Shown in pieces: positions 1-11,537 of a DNA stretch of 64,000 nucleotides. The stretch's first letter is position 1; each line of letters starts with the position of its first letter. The notes under the pieces are model-generated. The model saw only the letters and a list, made by a program, of their open reading frames with translations. It searched no databases and had not been told where the DNA came from. The stretch is from Protula sp. h YS-2021 (taxonomy: Eukaryota; Annelida; Polychaeta; Sabellida; Serpulidae), in NCBI GenBank assembly GCA_949752745.1, contig OX457027.1:74344700-74408699 (forward strand). The letters are read 5' to 3'. The position numbers and the translations under genes are program-made.

Positions 1-1194
1 AAACAGACAATTTAAACGAACTCAAGGAGTATAACTTAACGATTACAGCCTGGGAATTTCTGTTATATAAATATTATCATTGTGAAAAGTTTCAAAAGGC
101 AGTGCCCTTATTGTCACAGGACTTGCCCGAACAAAATCCTAACTCCAAAATTTATTGCTTTTCTATGAACTTTCGACAAAGCGCCCATTAGTTCATTTTA
201 GCAGATTCCTAAACAAACGGATACCGCGTATTTACAACTCAATGATTACATATGAATGAACTGGCAGGTTTCAAGATTATCGACTTTGTTTGTTGGTGCT
301 GAGAAATTTCCCCTGGCGGGCGGACGGACAGAACGCTATCTTTTCGTTCTTCTGCTGAAAGACACAATTCCACAGAAAATACGATGTCATACATTACATT
401 TATTCATATTCATTTGTGTCAAACTAAAGATCGTAAAAAAGAACAAAATACAGAGACGTTGCGAAGAGAAGAAAACAGAAATTGGTTCCTCAAGGAAAAT
501 CCTGCCACTCTGCTATTTTGGGGTGGACCGCCAAAAAATGTAATAGATTACGGAGGACCTCAAGGAAAAGCCGAAAATTTCCAGGTCTCAGCGCCTTATA
601 TAACTTTTTAGGTTTTGCCAGGAAAAGTGGAATTTAGAAACATTGACGCACCATACACACAAAACATTGGGCTGAGGCTCCAAGAGGCCTTCTATAAAGT
701 AGGCAAAATGGGTGACGTCATCCACTGATTACAGCATTCCATAATTACGGATGGCCCACAGGACCTTCACCACACCTGCACAGGCACCTTTAGTCCTCTT
801 TCGCAAATCGTTAGCCTCAGTTTACTTTCACTACTAGTCGACCACGCAATCTGTACTTTTGCACAAGAAGCAGAAAAAATCTGTTCCAACAATTTTTTTT
901 TAATGTTAAAACCTCGATTAGCCGAACCGATTAAACCGAAGTTCAGTAATTGTCCTGACATGTATAATTTTGTCTTGTTAGGTGTCAACTGCTTTTCGTA
1001 CACTGACCAGAAGCAACGATTATCCCCCCCCCCCCTGACCCTTCTCTTTCTCTCTCTCGCTCTCTTATTTACTGCCCCTTTGCAAAACAGTTACACTGCG
1101 CTGGACAGAACTGCGGTGAACAAAACCAGAGATATTTTACTATTAACTTCATGATTGCCAGTACGTGTACAAAGGAAACGGCGATACTGTTGCA
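1..1194. other. unassigned flank
   Basis: No coding similarity is visible on either strand. Open frames at 256-611 encode basic, low-complexity peptides without a recognisable motif. A C-run at 1026-1034 leads into a pyrimidine-rich tract to about 1065. Confidence 0.5.
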
Positions 1195-1412
1195 GTGGGA
1201 AACTGGTCAAATGGGCGCCAGGTCAACTGGGCGACAACTCTGGAAACAACTAGGCGACAAAAAACGTCCAAATGGGCGACAAAAAAAGTCAACTAGACGA
1301 CAGTAGAAGTCAACAAAAATCTTACGTTTTACATTATGGACTTAATGCAAAATGGTTATTTGTAGAGATTAGGAAATTATGAAATCTGAATTACAACAAA
1401 ATTGTCTGACTA
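1195..1412 (+). repeat. solo arm of the GTCAACTGGGCGACA element family
   Basis: About five diverged copies of the motif GTCAACTGGGCGACA lie at 1204-1315. They are followed by about 95 bp of non-array sequence (1320-1412). The whole block matches the reverse complement of 8700-8950, both in the array and in the flank that follows it (for example ATGCAAAATGGTTATTTGTA). It is therefore one end of the same element family as 7786-8952. I found no partner arm nearby, so it is a truncated copy or one end of a rearranged element. Confidence 0.75.
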
Positions 1413-2869
1413 GTAAATACATACAACCACATTCTCCACTTTCCCAGAACGTCACGCTACGCACCACTCAAGCTCTTCAAAGCAAGGCAACTGAGCGACG
1501 GAAAACAGCACAGATTATTCCTAAAAATACCTAATTATAACATATTATTAATGTGTAAAAAATCATGAATAAAAATAAAATAGTGCGTTTGGAATGATTC
1601 GAAAAGCCGTGCTGCTGGTGCTGCACTGTTTTTCGTATCAGTCCTTCTGCATTATACTCATGCTGACTGTTGAGAAAACACAGACCATATTGTTATTCGG
1701 ACTTAAAACTATGAAATAACGTATTTCGGGGGTTCCAAAGTTTATTGGAATACCCCATTAATATATCAGAATGACCGATATCAGGTTACGCGATATATCG
1801 TCCCTACCCAAGGTCCACAATGTCAAGCCTTTCGACTAATTTTCTTTGAATAACCGATATCAGAATACCTGATATCTAACGTTCATAAAAATTTTCATAT
1901 TAGCTTTTGATTTTCACCTGATAAAATGGGGTACACACTGGCTGATTTATCTTGACATTTTCTACGCTACACCTTCGGGAGACAGTCGCCGAAAATCCCG
2001 AGAATATACAAAAATCCTTCAATGTGACAGCCGATTTTTTATTACTGAACTTATTGGTTTTTTTTATCATAAAACCCGTTTCAATGCATGTCAAAACGTC
2101 TCACTGTGCTAAAAGGTAGAAACATGTATAAGTTTCTACTGTACAACTTGTACTCCAAAGGAAAAGACACATAAAATGGCACTTTGAAAATTTGAAAGTT
2201 TTCATCTTTGTGCCCTATAAAAGTAGCCAATTGAGAAGTTAAACAATCGATGCACTTTTTTTCAAGAACCAACTGAAACTAGAATACAACTACTTGCTTC
2301 AATAATAACTATTTGAAAAGCGATCAACATGAGAACATACGCCATACCCTATGGTGTACAGATAAACAAATGTCTTTAGAAGACAGACTATCATAAGACT
2401 CTGAAGTAGTAACCTCGTGCTTACGCATAAGCCAAAGCCTTTATCGGATTATTATACTAATCACTCACATTCTGCGCTTATTTTTTTTACCTTAATATTA
2501 ACATTAATTCTTTGAAATCGACAGAGATTAGTACTGTACTGGTGTCAATCAAATCCGTCGTCGTGGAATCTAATATAGATTCTAAGTGACATAAACGAGT
2601 GTTCTCATTTCACAAACTTTTAATGAAGGGCAGCTTTAACGACTTTTGAGGGCAACTTGAAATTATGAAAAATACGCCATTGTTGTTCAAAAAGAAATCG
2701 TCAGGTAACCTATACACATCTTAAACTCTGTCATAAGAGTTAAACATTATTTTTTGGAAATATTTCTTCCTTCTTTCTATTTTCAAACAGATCTTTTACT
2801 TTAGAACGAGCACTTCTATTGGTGGTGCCATCTACAGTATTCACCACTTAGAAAGCAGTATAATGCCAT
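1413..2869. other. intergenic, nothing recognised
   Basis: AT-rich sequence without a recognisable gene. Frames on the minus strand at 1900-2272 are short and show no family signature. The last part, up to 2869, would include the 3' untranslated region of the GFOD gene. Confidence 0.4.
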
Positions 2870-4066
2870 CTAGAAGTGAACTGAAAAAGTGGTTCTTTTG
2901 ACAGCGTCAGACAGATACAAGTTGGGATCTGGCTCTTCTTCCAGAAGCTGAACTTTGACCCAGTCACGTGACTTGCTCGACTTCTTGACGGCGTCGACCA
3001 CGGCCTGGACATACTGGCTGTCATCAAAGTTCTCGCCCAATCGCAGCGGGTCCTTGCAATAACCATGGCGCTCCTCAACCGCCATGAAGGCTTCCTTCAC
3101 GGCCTCCACCAGCCTGACCAGGCCTTTGAAGTGCGGCACCGGAATATTCGTCTTTGTGCCCTCGTCGTTCAAAATACTGCTCTGATCCGTGTCAGCGATT
3201 GTATTATCGCTATCCACGTGGATGGGCTCTTCTATCAGCTCGTCATTTGGTTTTCCATACAAATTAAGCCCCTGTACTTTTAGATATCCCTTATTCCCGC
3301 ATACAATAACTTCGTGGTTGAATTCACCCGGTAGGTGGCTGTTGATGTTAACCGTTGCACAAGCGCCATCTTTCATTTCCATTTGGAATGAACAGAAGTC
3401 ATCACTCGTTATTTCACGTATTCCTTTGATTTTATCCGTTTGTTTAGTAAATGTCTTCAACACACCGTGGACTTTCGTTGCTTTCTGTCCAATGAGGAAC
3501 GTTAAAAGATCGATGACTACACCGCCATGCAGGTTCAACACGCCACCGCCCATTAACTCATCACACATCCAGTCAAACCTGCTCTTCAAGAAACTCCCAC
3601 AATGCACCCGGGCTTCGCAAATTGTGACGTCGCCAACATAGCCGTTTTCTACCAACTGTTTCATCTTTATAAAACAGGGCAAGAACCGGAAACCGTTGCA
3701 CATTAGGGACATCAACGATGGATAGTACTGGGCAGCCTTCACCATCTTCAGCGCATCTATCTGTCCTGGCCCCGATGGTAAGCCACACACCACATGCTTC
3801 CCAATTCCTAGAGCTTTCACGGCGATGGGAGCTTGGAGATGGGGAGGGCATTGGATAAACACTAGATCAACATTGCGATGCAGTAAGAGCTCATCTTCCT
3901 TGCTAGTGCAGAAAGTAACATCCATAGCTTTGCTGCACTCTTCGGCAGCGTCTTTGGTTTTACCCCAAATTGCCTCCACACTGAAGCCACTGTGCTTTAG
4001 GATAGGAACCAGGCATTGCACGACGGTCCCAGTACCAAACACGCCGATTCCAGGCAACTCGGCCAT
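2870..4066 (-). CDS. GFOD: glucose-fructose oxidoreductase domain-containing protein (GFOD1/2-like)
   Basis: One uninterrupted frame encodes 398 residues, close to the 385-390 of vertebrate GFOD1 and GFOD2. The N-terminal Rossmann fold of the Gfo/Idh/MocA family shows GIGVFGTG near residue 6, EAIWGKT near 33, DLVFIQCPP near 68 and ALGIGKHVVC near 86. The C-terminal domain carries CDELMGGG, VHGLLKTF-like VHGVLKTF, KGIREITSDDF and the closing EEPDPNLYLSDA. Dehydrogenases of this family have a Glu-Lys-Pro motif after the HVVC strand. Here the residues are GLPSGPG, so the usual catalytic lysine is missing, as I recall for GFOD proteins in general. The ATG at 4066 is preferred over 4120 because the homologous N-terminus begins there and a splice-acceptor-like TTATTTTCAG ends just upstream at 4081. 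This implies an intron in the 5' untranslated region. Family substrate and role remain poorly known; extracellular-matrix links reported for GFOD2 are not testable here. Confidence 0.93.
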   Translation of the reverse strand: MAELPGIGVFGTGTVVQCLVPILKHSGFSVEAIWGKTKDAAEECSKAMDVTFCTSKEDELLLHRNVDLVFIQCPPHLQAPIAVKALGIGKHVVCGLPSGPGQIDALKMVKAAQYYPSLMSLMCNGFRFLPCFIKMKQLVENGYVGDVTICEARVHCGSFLKSRFDWMCDELMGGGVLNLHGGVVIDLLTFLIGQKATKVHGVLKTFTKQTDKIKGIREITSDDFCSFQMEMKDGACATVNINSHLPGEFNHEVIVCGNKGYLKVQGLNLYGKPNDELIEEPIHVDSDNTIADTDQSSILNDEGTKTNIPVPHFKGLVRLVEAVKEAFMAVEERHGYCKDPLRLGENFDDSQYVQAVVDAVKKSSKSRDWVKVQLLEEEPDPNLYLSDAVKRTTFSVHF

Positions 4067-6605
4067 TTTGTTACAAAATTCTGAAAATAAGTAAACACTG
4101 ATGAAGGTTTTATCTGCCATGCCCTTTTCATTTACACCATACAGTCCATATTCTACCGAAATATGTGAGATTCACAGGCATTAAAATAAATACTGTTCAT
4201 TAAGTTCATTTTTAAGTGCCTGTATTATTTCATCTGGATTTTCGATGCGTGTAGGAAAACAGTAACAAAAACTTTGCTTATTTTCAGAATAACATAAACA
4301 CCGCCCGAGTTTTTCAACTAGTCTTGAGACAGATGATCTCATCTCTTTTCTCTCTCTGTCTCCCCGTGGCATCTAACCCCACGTTCTTGTGCTCATAAAT
4401 ACTGTATTATTCCCACTTCTTCTAGAATTTGGCAAAATACCACAAGGAAATTCACTTCAGGTGATAATTTCAGTTCTGACTATATTTCATAGAAGGTCTC
4501 ACGACAACTAATTTACCTCCTTTTTGCTTTAAAAGGGAAAAAAAGTCTATTGTATTGCAAGTAAAATATATTACACTTGGCCAATATTTTGTTTTAACAT
4601 ACATATTTTTATATTTCTTTATGCATTTTAACCGAAATATTTTATTTATAGTAGACATAAGTGTCCCACTTGTATGAACATACATGTCAACGGTAATATA
4701 ACAAAACCACACAAGCGGGTAGAGTTATAAAAAACCCTCCCGCAGAATATTAATCTTCTTTGCTGATAGCAAGAGCCTGAAAGGCGAATGCGAACAGCGC
4801 AAAAGCCTGAGGGAAAACTTTCAGTTCAGTCCAAACGCGGATGAACATTTTATTTCCTGATTTTAGGAACAAATACAATATCATATTTATTAGATATTTT
4901 TCCACTCCTCAAAGTCCCACAGTGACCCTAAACAACCACGCAAGGTCACCAAAACCCAATCAGCTCTAGAACATTACACACAGAAGCTACACACCAGGTT
5001 TGACTGAAATCTAATTAGCAGAACTCGAGAAATGGCGCTCACAATCACAGCGTGAAACACAGACGCCGCTCCTGACTTAGGTCAGGTCGGTGCATTGAAA
5101 AGTACACAAATGAATGCGAGCACTGGCGTAGCAGTTGCCTGGTTTCTGTAGGAATCTCAAAAAAATGATCTAAGACCCATAGTCCTTGCTTTTCATGTTA
5201 TACACATATCAAAATATAAATCTCTGGCCACATGTCAATTTCACGACTTGGTTTTATTTCTACAATAAACCCTGAGCATCCACGCTCTACACTATCTATG
5301 GGACCCGTTTAGTGCAACATTTCACTACAACCCCCCCCCCCTACCTCCATCTTGATATTTTTATGCTAGTTCTCCTAGTCATAATTTGGTTCTGGATTTA
5401 AACCATTAACCCCTTGCTGCAGATATTGGTATTTTACTTGTAAAGAATAGTGGTTAGAATATTTCCAAATGCAGCAAAGCGACCATCGATTTTATCGTAT
5501 TCACTGTGTTCCAGGCAACCACGCCAGATTCCACGAGACCATGAAATGATATATCAGGAAAAAATGGAACAACGCTTTTTTCTGTCTCTACCATTATACC
5601 CCCACCATTCACACCCTGCCACTGAGCGAAGTGCACAGTAATCATTTGGTATGGTGAATTTCCAGACTGGGCAGAATATGCATAATGCATTTGCTTACTG
5701 GTCATGGACCACAGTTGAATTTCAGAACTAAAGATTTGTCGCTAAAACATTTTTTATGTCGAAATTAAATTCAGGCTTTGTGAACTTCCAAATCATTCTT
5801 TGAATTTTTAAAAGTCTTTAAACTTTGATATGGTACCATTTAAAAAAGGGATTGGATTCATTAAAATCCCTGAAACCTATGGGTATTATTTTTAAAAAGT
5901 TTTGAAAATTATCCATGGCGCAATGCACTGAAGGATGGGACCATTATTCATAGGAGAGAGAGTCTTCCAGTAATACCGTATCTTTTGTGAAAGGGAAAAT
6001 ACAGGCCGACTTTTTTCGGGCAGGATTTCTCACCGCACCTGAAAACTGTTGCTCACTTGTTGTTACGAAAATCAGTCTTGCGGTACTGTTGTAATGCACA
6101 AAAAAACTGGTTAATTTCTTTATTTTCAAAAGATGTGGAAGTAACAGCTTACAAACGTAATATCAACTGAAGATTGTTTTACCGTCCCATGCCAGATTCA
6201 CAAACTACTACTTTCTCGTGTAATTCTGTGCTAGTTCCAACAAGCTACGAAAATAAGGAAAATTTCGCCTCCCGCATAGGCAAATGCCACAGATATAAGG
6301 AAATAAAATAGCCCCTTAAATCAGTAGATTTCACAAAACATAAAATATTTTCAAATTTCTTCATTAAGATATAGAAATTGACTAATTGAACATTAAAATG
6401 GATTTACGTGCAATGCGAACGTTTAAAACAGTGTTCATCGCTGGGTCCCACATACCGCTCCCCTCGGTGGACGGAGAAAATTACAGCATTTTGGCACCTG
6501 CAGCGCTTTTCCTAGTTGGTTACGACTAGGCTCACACCATCATGGCTTTGAATTATGGCTTGCAAAAATTAGCTAGTCTGATGTAGATACATTAAAGGAA
6601 TTGCT
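4067..6605. other. upstream flank of GFOD, no gene recognised
   Basis: The minus-strand acceptor at 4081-4083 suggests a non-coding first exon of GFOD somewhere in this stretch, but its donor could not be identified. A C-run lies at 5331-5341. The remaining short frames have no recognisable motifs. Confidence 0.45.
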
Positions 6606-7690
6606 GTTTCCTGGACGTTCCGTACCTTTTCCGTACCCTGCCTTTACCGCATCTTTTTTATTGGACGTTCCGCACCCTGCCAAAAGCCGCACCGCACTCT
6701 ATTTGGCCGAACCGCACCCTTTCTTATTTTCAGCCTTTTCTTCAAGTTGTATTTTTTTATATTTCATTTTCAACCTTGTTTTTCGGGACAACAGATTTGC
6801 AGGATGATCAGTTGTAAATTATCCAATAAATTTTGAAATTGAGTAGTGAAGAAACCAGCAAAGTTTGCGTTTTGATGACCAATATTGATTAGCTCTTTTC
6901 AGCACTGACTGCAATTTTAATCTACTGAAAGACTTGATATTATGTGTTGAGTAAGTCAGTCCGCAGTAAATGCTGCAAGCAGTACAATGAACTGAAAAAA
7001 ACTTAACAATATACTTTTTACTCAGATAACGGAGACGATTAACGGAGATCATGGCAGCCATCATTTATACCTTGAGACAAAGACAGGGCTTACTCTCCCC
7101 CCCCCCCCCCAAAAAAAAAATGGATTTACTCGCCACAGGCAGGCATTACATGTACTAAGACAGGCCAAATACCAGAGGTGGTATGCCGCGGTGCAGTGAT
7201 GTCAGTTAAGATATGCCCGAGGGATCACAGTGATGACAGTAAATTGCTATTTTTCAAAGTTTTATTAAGTATATTCAAGTCGGAATACGAAATCCTTCAG
7301 TATATTGAAATTGCATTTAATTCGGGAGAAACTGAAGTGATCTTACGTTCGCCTCAATATTGTTGATTGCAATCAGCTTGTTACGTCATCGAAACGAAAA
7401 CTTTGCTTTTTTCTTCAGAACTCATTTTGAAAATTTATCAAATAATAATTATTTACAATTGATCGCAGTGCAAAATCTTTTTTTACCGAAAAATAATAAT
7501 GAAAATGAAATAAACAATATTTAAGTTGAAGAAAACGATGAAAATAAGAGAGGGTGCGGTTCGGCCAACTAGCGTTCGGAACGTCTTTTGGCAGGGTGCG
7601 GAACGTCCAAAAAAAAGGGTACGGAAGGGTTGAAAAAGGGTGCGGAAAGGCAGGGTACGGCAAAGAAAAGGTACGGAACGTCCAGTTCCC
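6606..7690 (-). mobile_element. foldback-like DNA element, GGACGTTCCGCACCCT family, copy 1
   Basis: Both ends carry arrays of the motif TTCCGCACCCT with GGACGTTCCG: the left one at 6611-6722, the inverted right one at 7552-7682. Inverted similarity continues inward from the arrays, for example TTGTAAATTAT and GCAAAGTTT blocks near 6815-6875 and their complements near 7400-7460. Only the centre, about 7080-7200, appears unique. The reverse complement of the whole element aligns collinearly with 11538-12684. It has no transposase and is non-autonomous. Poly-C at 7688-7700 blurs the right boundary and hides any target duplication. Confidence 0.8.
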
Positions 7691-7785
7691 CCCCCCCCCC
7701 ACAAGTGACAAAAGTCGGCTCAGCAAAAAATATATGAATAAATAAATAAAAAGAAATGGCAACAATCAACAACACTCAATTGTAC

Positions 7786-8952
7786 GGTAACTGGTCAACT
7801 GGGCGCCAAGTCAACTGGGCGACAATAAAGTCAACTGGGCGACAACTCTGTGGTCAACTGGGCGACAAAAAATATCCAACTGGGCGACTAAAAAAAGTCA
7901 ACTGGGCGACAGTAGAAGTCAACTGGGCGACAAAAAAATAAATTACTTGAAACATTTTAGTACTTACCATTTGCCATCATGTATACAATTATTGATTGCA
8001 ATACAAACTAATGAATTGGACATCAGTGAAAACGTTTGAAAACATCACAGACGGCACTCCGCCACCCGATTACTCTCGTTAATTGCAATTTATGCGAATT
8101 CCTTTTAATTGCAATCTACAGAATCTTTTTATGTAATTTTAAGTAATTTCGAGTCCTGTATTTCAGAGAATTGCAATTATCGAACCGCTGTACATGTATG
8201 AAACCTTGCATGGTGAAAATATATATACTGAAGATGTGCAACGTGGCATTATTGTCAAAATCGCCCAAAAATTGACGTCGTGGGAAATTGTCAAAAAATG
8301 GTGAATTTTGAACCAAGAATTTTCCGGATCGGCAGCAAATTGACAAAATGGCGGACTTTGGAAACTCGCCACTGCACTGCACTCTCACGCGCCTACAGGC
8401 TACATTGATGGATGGATTCGTTTCAAATTTTGTACACGGTTCTCTGGACCCTTCCGCAGTGCAGTAACCAAGAATTTTCAGGATGGGACTTAAATTGACA
8501 AAATGGCGGATTTTTCAAATTCGGCGCTGTAGTTAGCACACGAGCCTACTGGTTAATGCATTGACCCGTTTAAATGTTACACACTGCGTTTACCTATCTT
8601 CCAATTTTAAATTTTACGTAGTCAACACGCAATAGCCTTACACACACCATATCGCCCACGGGGGATAGACGTACTCCTCGAGACGTAGTCAAGTTAGTTG
8701 ATAGCAGAGATAGAATTTTTGTAATTCCAATTTCATAATTTCCTAATGTCTACAAATAACCATTTTGCATGAAGTCCAAAATGTAAAACACGAGATTTTT
8801 TTGTCGCCCAGTTGACTTCTACTGTCAACCAGTTGACTTTTTTTTGTCGCCCAGTTGACTTTTTTTGTCGCCCAGTTGACTTTTTTTGTCGCCCAGTTGA
8901 ATCCAGAGTTGTCGCCCAGTTGACTTCGCTGTCGCCCAGTTGACTTGGCACC
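7786..8952. mobile_element. foldback-like DNA element, GTCAACTGGGCGACA family
   Basis: The left end holds about seven copies of GTCAACTGGGCGACA spaced by A-rich linkers (7791-7938). The right end holds about eight copies in inverted orientation (8797-8947). The flanks share the 7-mer ATTGTAC directly outside both ends (7779-7785 and 8953-8959), a candidate target duplication. The interior, about 860 bp, is AT-rich and encodes nothing recognisable. The element is therefore non-autonomous. Confidence 0.8.
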
Positions 8953-8959
8953 ATTGTAC

Positions 8960-9890
8960 TATAAATAGTTCCACTTTAAAATGAGCTGAATAATATGAAC
9001 ATAGTTTTTTTAAAGCTCATATCATGGTTCTTTAAATTTGAAAGTGAACATGCTGAAAGAGAACTAGAATTTTATGTTTTTTCCTTCTCAGTTCTCCACA
9101 TGTTATCCAAAAACGTGCCTTCGAGACACCTACAACGAAAAGGTCCGAAATGGGTTATGGCACCCTACTGTAACCATTCGCCCTCCTCCACCACACACAC
9201 TCTCCTAGATATGCCAAAGATCCTCATTCGCTTATTCCGGACCCGGTAATAAAAACCTCTATTGACGGGTCTATCATTTATTCTCAAACTTTTGATTATG
9301 GTTTTGAAACACATTTTGATTTTTCTTCGTTATTGATCACCCGCACTTTGGTGATGCCATAGTCCTTTTCCAATAAATGATCTTTTCTTTTTTTTCTTCT
9401 TTACTTTCTTCCTAGACGCATGTTTCGGCATTCGAATGATGCATTTATCATCTGCATGCTCTAAAATTTCAATGCTACACAGCTACTGCCAAAAATTTAC
9501 AATATATCATCCGTTTATAAGAATTTTTTACAGCCGGGCGCTTAATGAACGCATGCAGGCCTTCGCTGCCCTCGCATACAACTGGTACATGTAATGAACA
9601 GTACTTGGGTTTTTAATGATTTTAAAGAAACCTGCATTAACTTACATGGAACAAACACAGACCACTGACAGAGGGGACGAACCCAACAATCAAAACACAG
9701 CAAATTCCTCGTATAAAGACAATAAAAACATGGAAGTGTAAATTGTGTCACTGGGGTAAATAGTTCGGGGAAATCAAATGGCTGTCTTCACGTAAACCAA
9801 TCACCAACAGTGATACAAACGATGTAGCTGAACCAATACGGCGACGGCTACATGTAAACCAATAAGCAAAAGCGATACAAACGGGGTTTG
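8960..9890. other. intergenic, nothing recognised
   Basis: No gene is seen. A CT-rich patch lies near 9385-9415. Two similar segments near 9785 and 9845 share GTAAACCAAT and GATACAAACG, which suggests a small internal duplication. Confidence 0.4.
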
Positions 9891-9940
9891 GTCAACTCGG
9901 CGACAAACCTACTCGGCGACAGGTCAACCCGGCGACACTT
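9891..9940 (+). repeat. short array related to the GTCAACTGGGCGACA family
   Basis: Three units read GTCAACTCGGCGACA, CTACTCGGCGACA and GTCAACCCGGCGACA. They differ from the 7786-8952 family mainly at the GGG/CGG position. No inverted partner was found. This may be the remaining end of a subfamily member. Confidence 0.6.
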
Positions 9941-9977
9941 TGGTTAACTCAATCTCGCTCAACCAAGAGTGTGACGC

Positions 9978-10042
9978 AAAAAAAAAACAAAAAAAAACAA
10001 CAAAAAAAAAAAAAAACAAAAAAAAGCAAAAAAAAAAAAAAA
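9978..10042. repeat. poly-A rich tract
   Basis: About 65 bp of A broken by single C or G residues. It could be a decayed retroposon tail, but no body is recognisable beside it. Confidence 0.7.
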
Positions 10043-10079
10043 ACAGCTGATCAGTCTGGTCAGTTTTTTTTAAACAACT

Positions 10080-10660
10080 TTTTTCTTGAACAACACAGGA
10101 TACTTTCAATTTTATGTCATAATATTACGAGATACACTTTGCCACGTGATTGGTGCTAAGGATATTCAACAGAAAAATGAGTAAAGTAGGTTTCGGTCCG
10201 TCTGCATTACATTTTCCGTTCTACCATCCGCCTTAATCTGGACTCGAACTACAATTACATTTACTGGTAGAATATAAATACGCAATGAGTAAAAAAAAAA
10301 GGTACCGTGGTAAATGTATTATTATGTAACACATGTGCAGCCAATAAATGAAAGTTGTTGTGAAAAAAATAACAATAAGTTGGACTGTTCTAGAAAAACA
10401 TCTTGTGAAATATCTGTTGGTTAATGCATAACGACCTTTTCAAAAATGAGTAAAATTCAAGAAGAAACAGGAGAATCCCACTTTTGCTGTTTTCCAACCA
10501 TTTTTTCAGTTACGTATTAGAAAGGCTGAACAATCTGGTCAGTTTTGTTAACTTTCTCTTGGGGAACAAATAATTATTTCAAGTTTATGTTGCAATATTA
10601 TGAGATACGCTTTGTCAAGTATATAGTTCTAAGGACACCCAATGATAAGTCACAACGGAC
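10080..10660 (+). repeat. composite dispersed repeat
   Basis: Blocks 10080-10195 and 10545-10660 are similar to each other (shared GAGATACGCTTTG-like core and CTAAGGA). Their reverse complement recurs at 20575-20700. Between them, 10296-10505 matches 17377-17590, with shared AACACATGTGCAG, GGA(C/T)TGTTCTAGAAAAA and TGCATAAC. A decayed interspersed repeat without coding content is the simplest reading. Confidence 0.65.
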
Positions 10661-11537
10661 CCTTTCTGTCTTTCTAGGACAGAAACCGTCATAGTTCCTG
10701 CAACTGAAATGACCACTCAACTTCCAAAGCTATGGATCTTTCGGTGCACGTTGAGGCCACCGAAGTTCAAACCGGTACGCTTTTCTCAAAAAGCACACAC
10801 AAATATCCTGGAGCACTGTCTTCGACCTCAATGAAACTCCCAAATTTGAGTAAATGGGTCAAGTGTTTTTACAACTGTATATTCATTGTTGTTTGGGCGA
10901 TAATGGGGGGTTTCTATATTGATAACAAAATTGTTATTTGACTTATTTGGCTTATAATAATTTATAATGATGCCATTTATATTATGCACCCTTTCTAAAA
11001 TAACGCAACTGGCCAGAGTCGTGCGCCAAGACTGCCAAAATTGAAATCAATGGTGATTTTAATTATAGGATCTATGACCCTATCTGTTATAGAAAGACCG
11101 CACGCGTCATCTAGGATTACTCGTAAACAATGATAAATTGAGTAGAGCATGTTTCAGGCTGTCTACTTCAAATTTCTCGTTTGACAATTTAGCTCCCGCT
11201 TGTGAAGTTTGGTGTAACTGATCAAGAAATATACTAATTAACTATTAATGACAGCTGACTTGGAGCTATCTACCATCCATCCCAATCTGGGAAGGTAAGG
11301 GAGGTAGATTGAGCGATATTTTATGGTTTTCATTACCTAAGTTGTTTGTGTGCAGCAGCGCCACGTCACCGAGCAACACGTGAAAGAACAAACCAAAAAG
11401 CTTATAACCCTTACCTTTTAAGTAGTTACAAGCGCTCACAACTTATGCAAAAATGATTTAAAAAATGGAAAGAAGAATTTGGCAATGTACAGTCCACTTG
11501 CAACTGTGCCGAAACGTCGGACTACCTGCTTTGGAAC
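10661..11537. other. intergenic, nothing recognised
   Basis: No recognisable gene or repeat other than the 9-bp sequence CTTTGGAAC at 11529-11537. That sequence is the left half of a probable target-site duplication of the following element. Confidence 0.4.

Noticed and set aside
256..611. Two overlapping open frames near the window start
   Set aside because: They are basic, low-complexity peptides without motifs, in sequence that partly resembles the repeat at 57690.
3189..3641. Plus-strand open frame of 150 residues
   Set aside because: It is the antisense shadow of the GFOD coding exon and has no family signature.
7791..7938. CRISPR-like regular repeats (GTCAACTGGGCGACA units)
   Set aside because: Spacers are short A-rich linkers, not unique 25-40 bp sequences. 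The array has an inverted partner 1 kb away, no cas genes are present, and the host is an animal.
9971..10159. Lysine-rich open frame
   Set aside because: It is translation of a poly-A tract.
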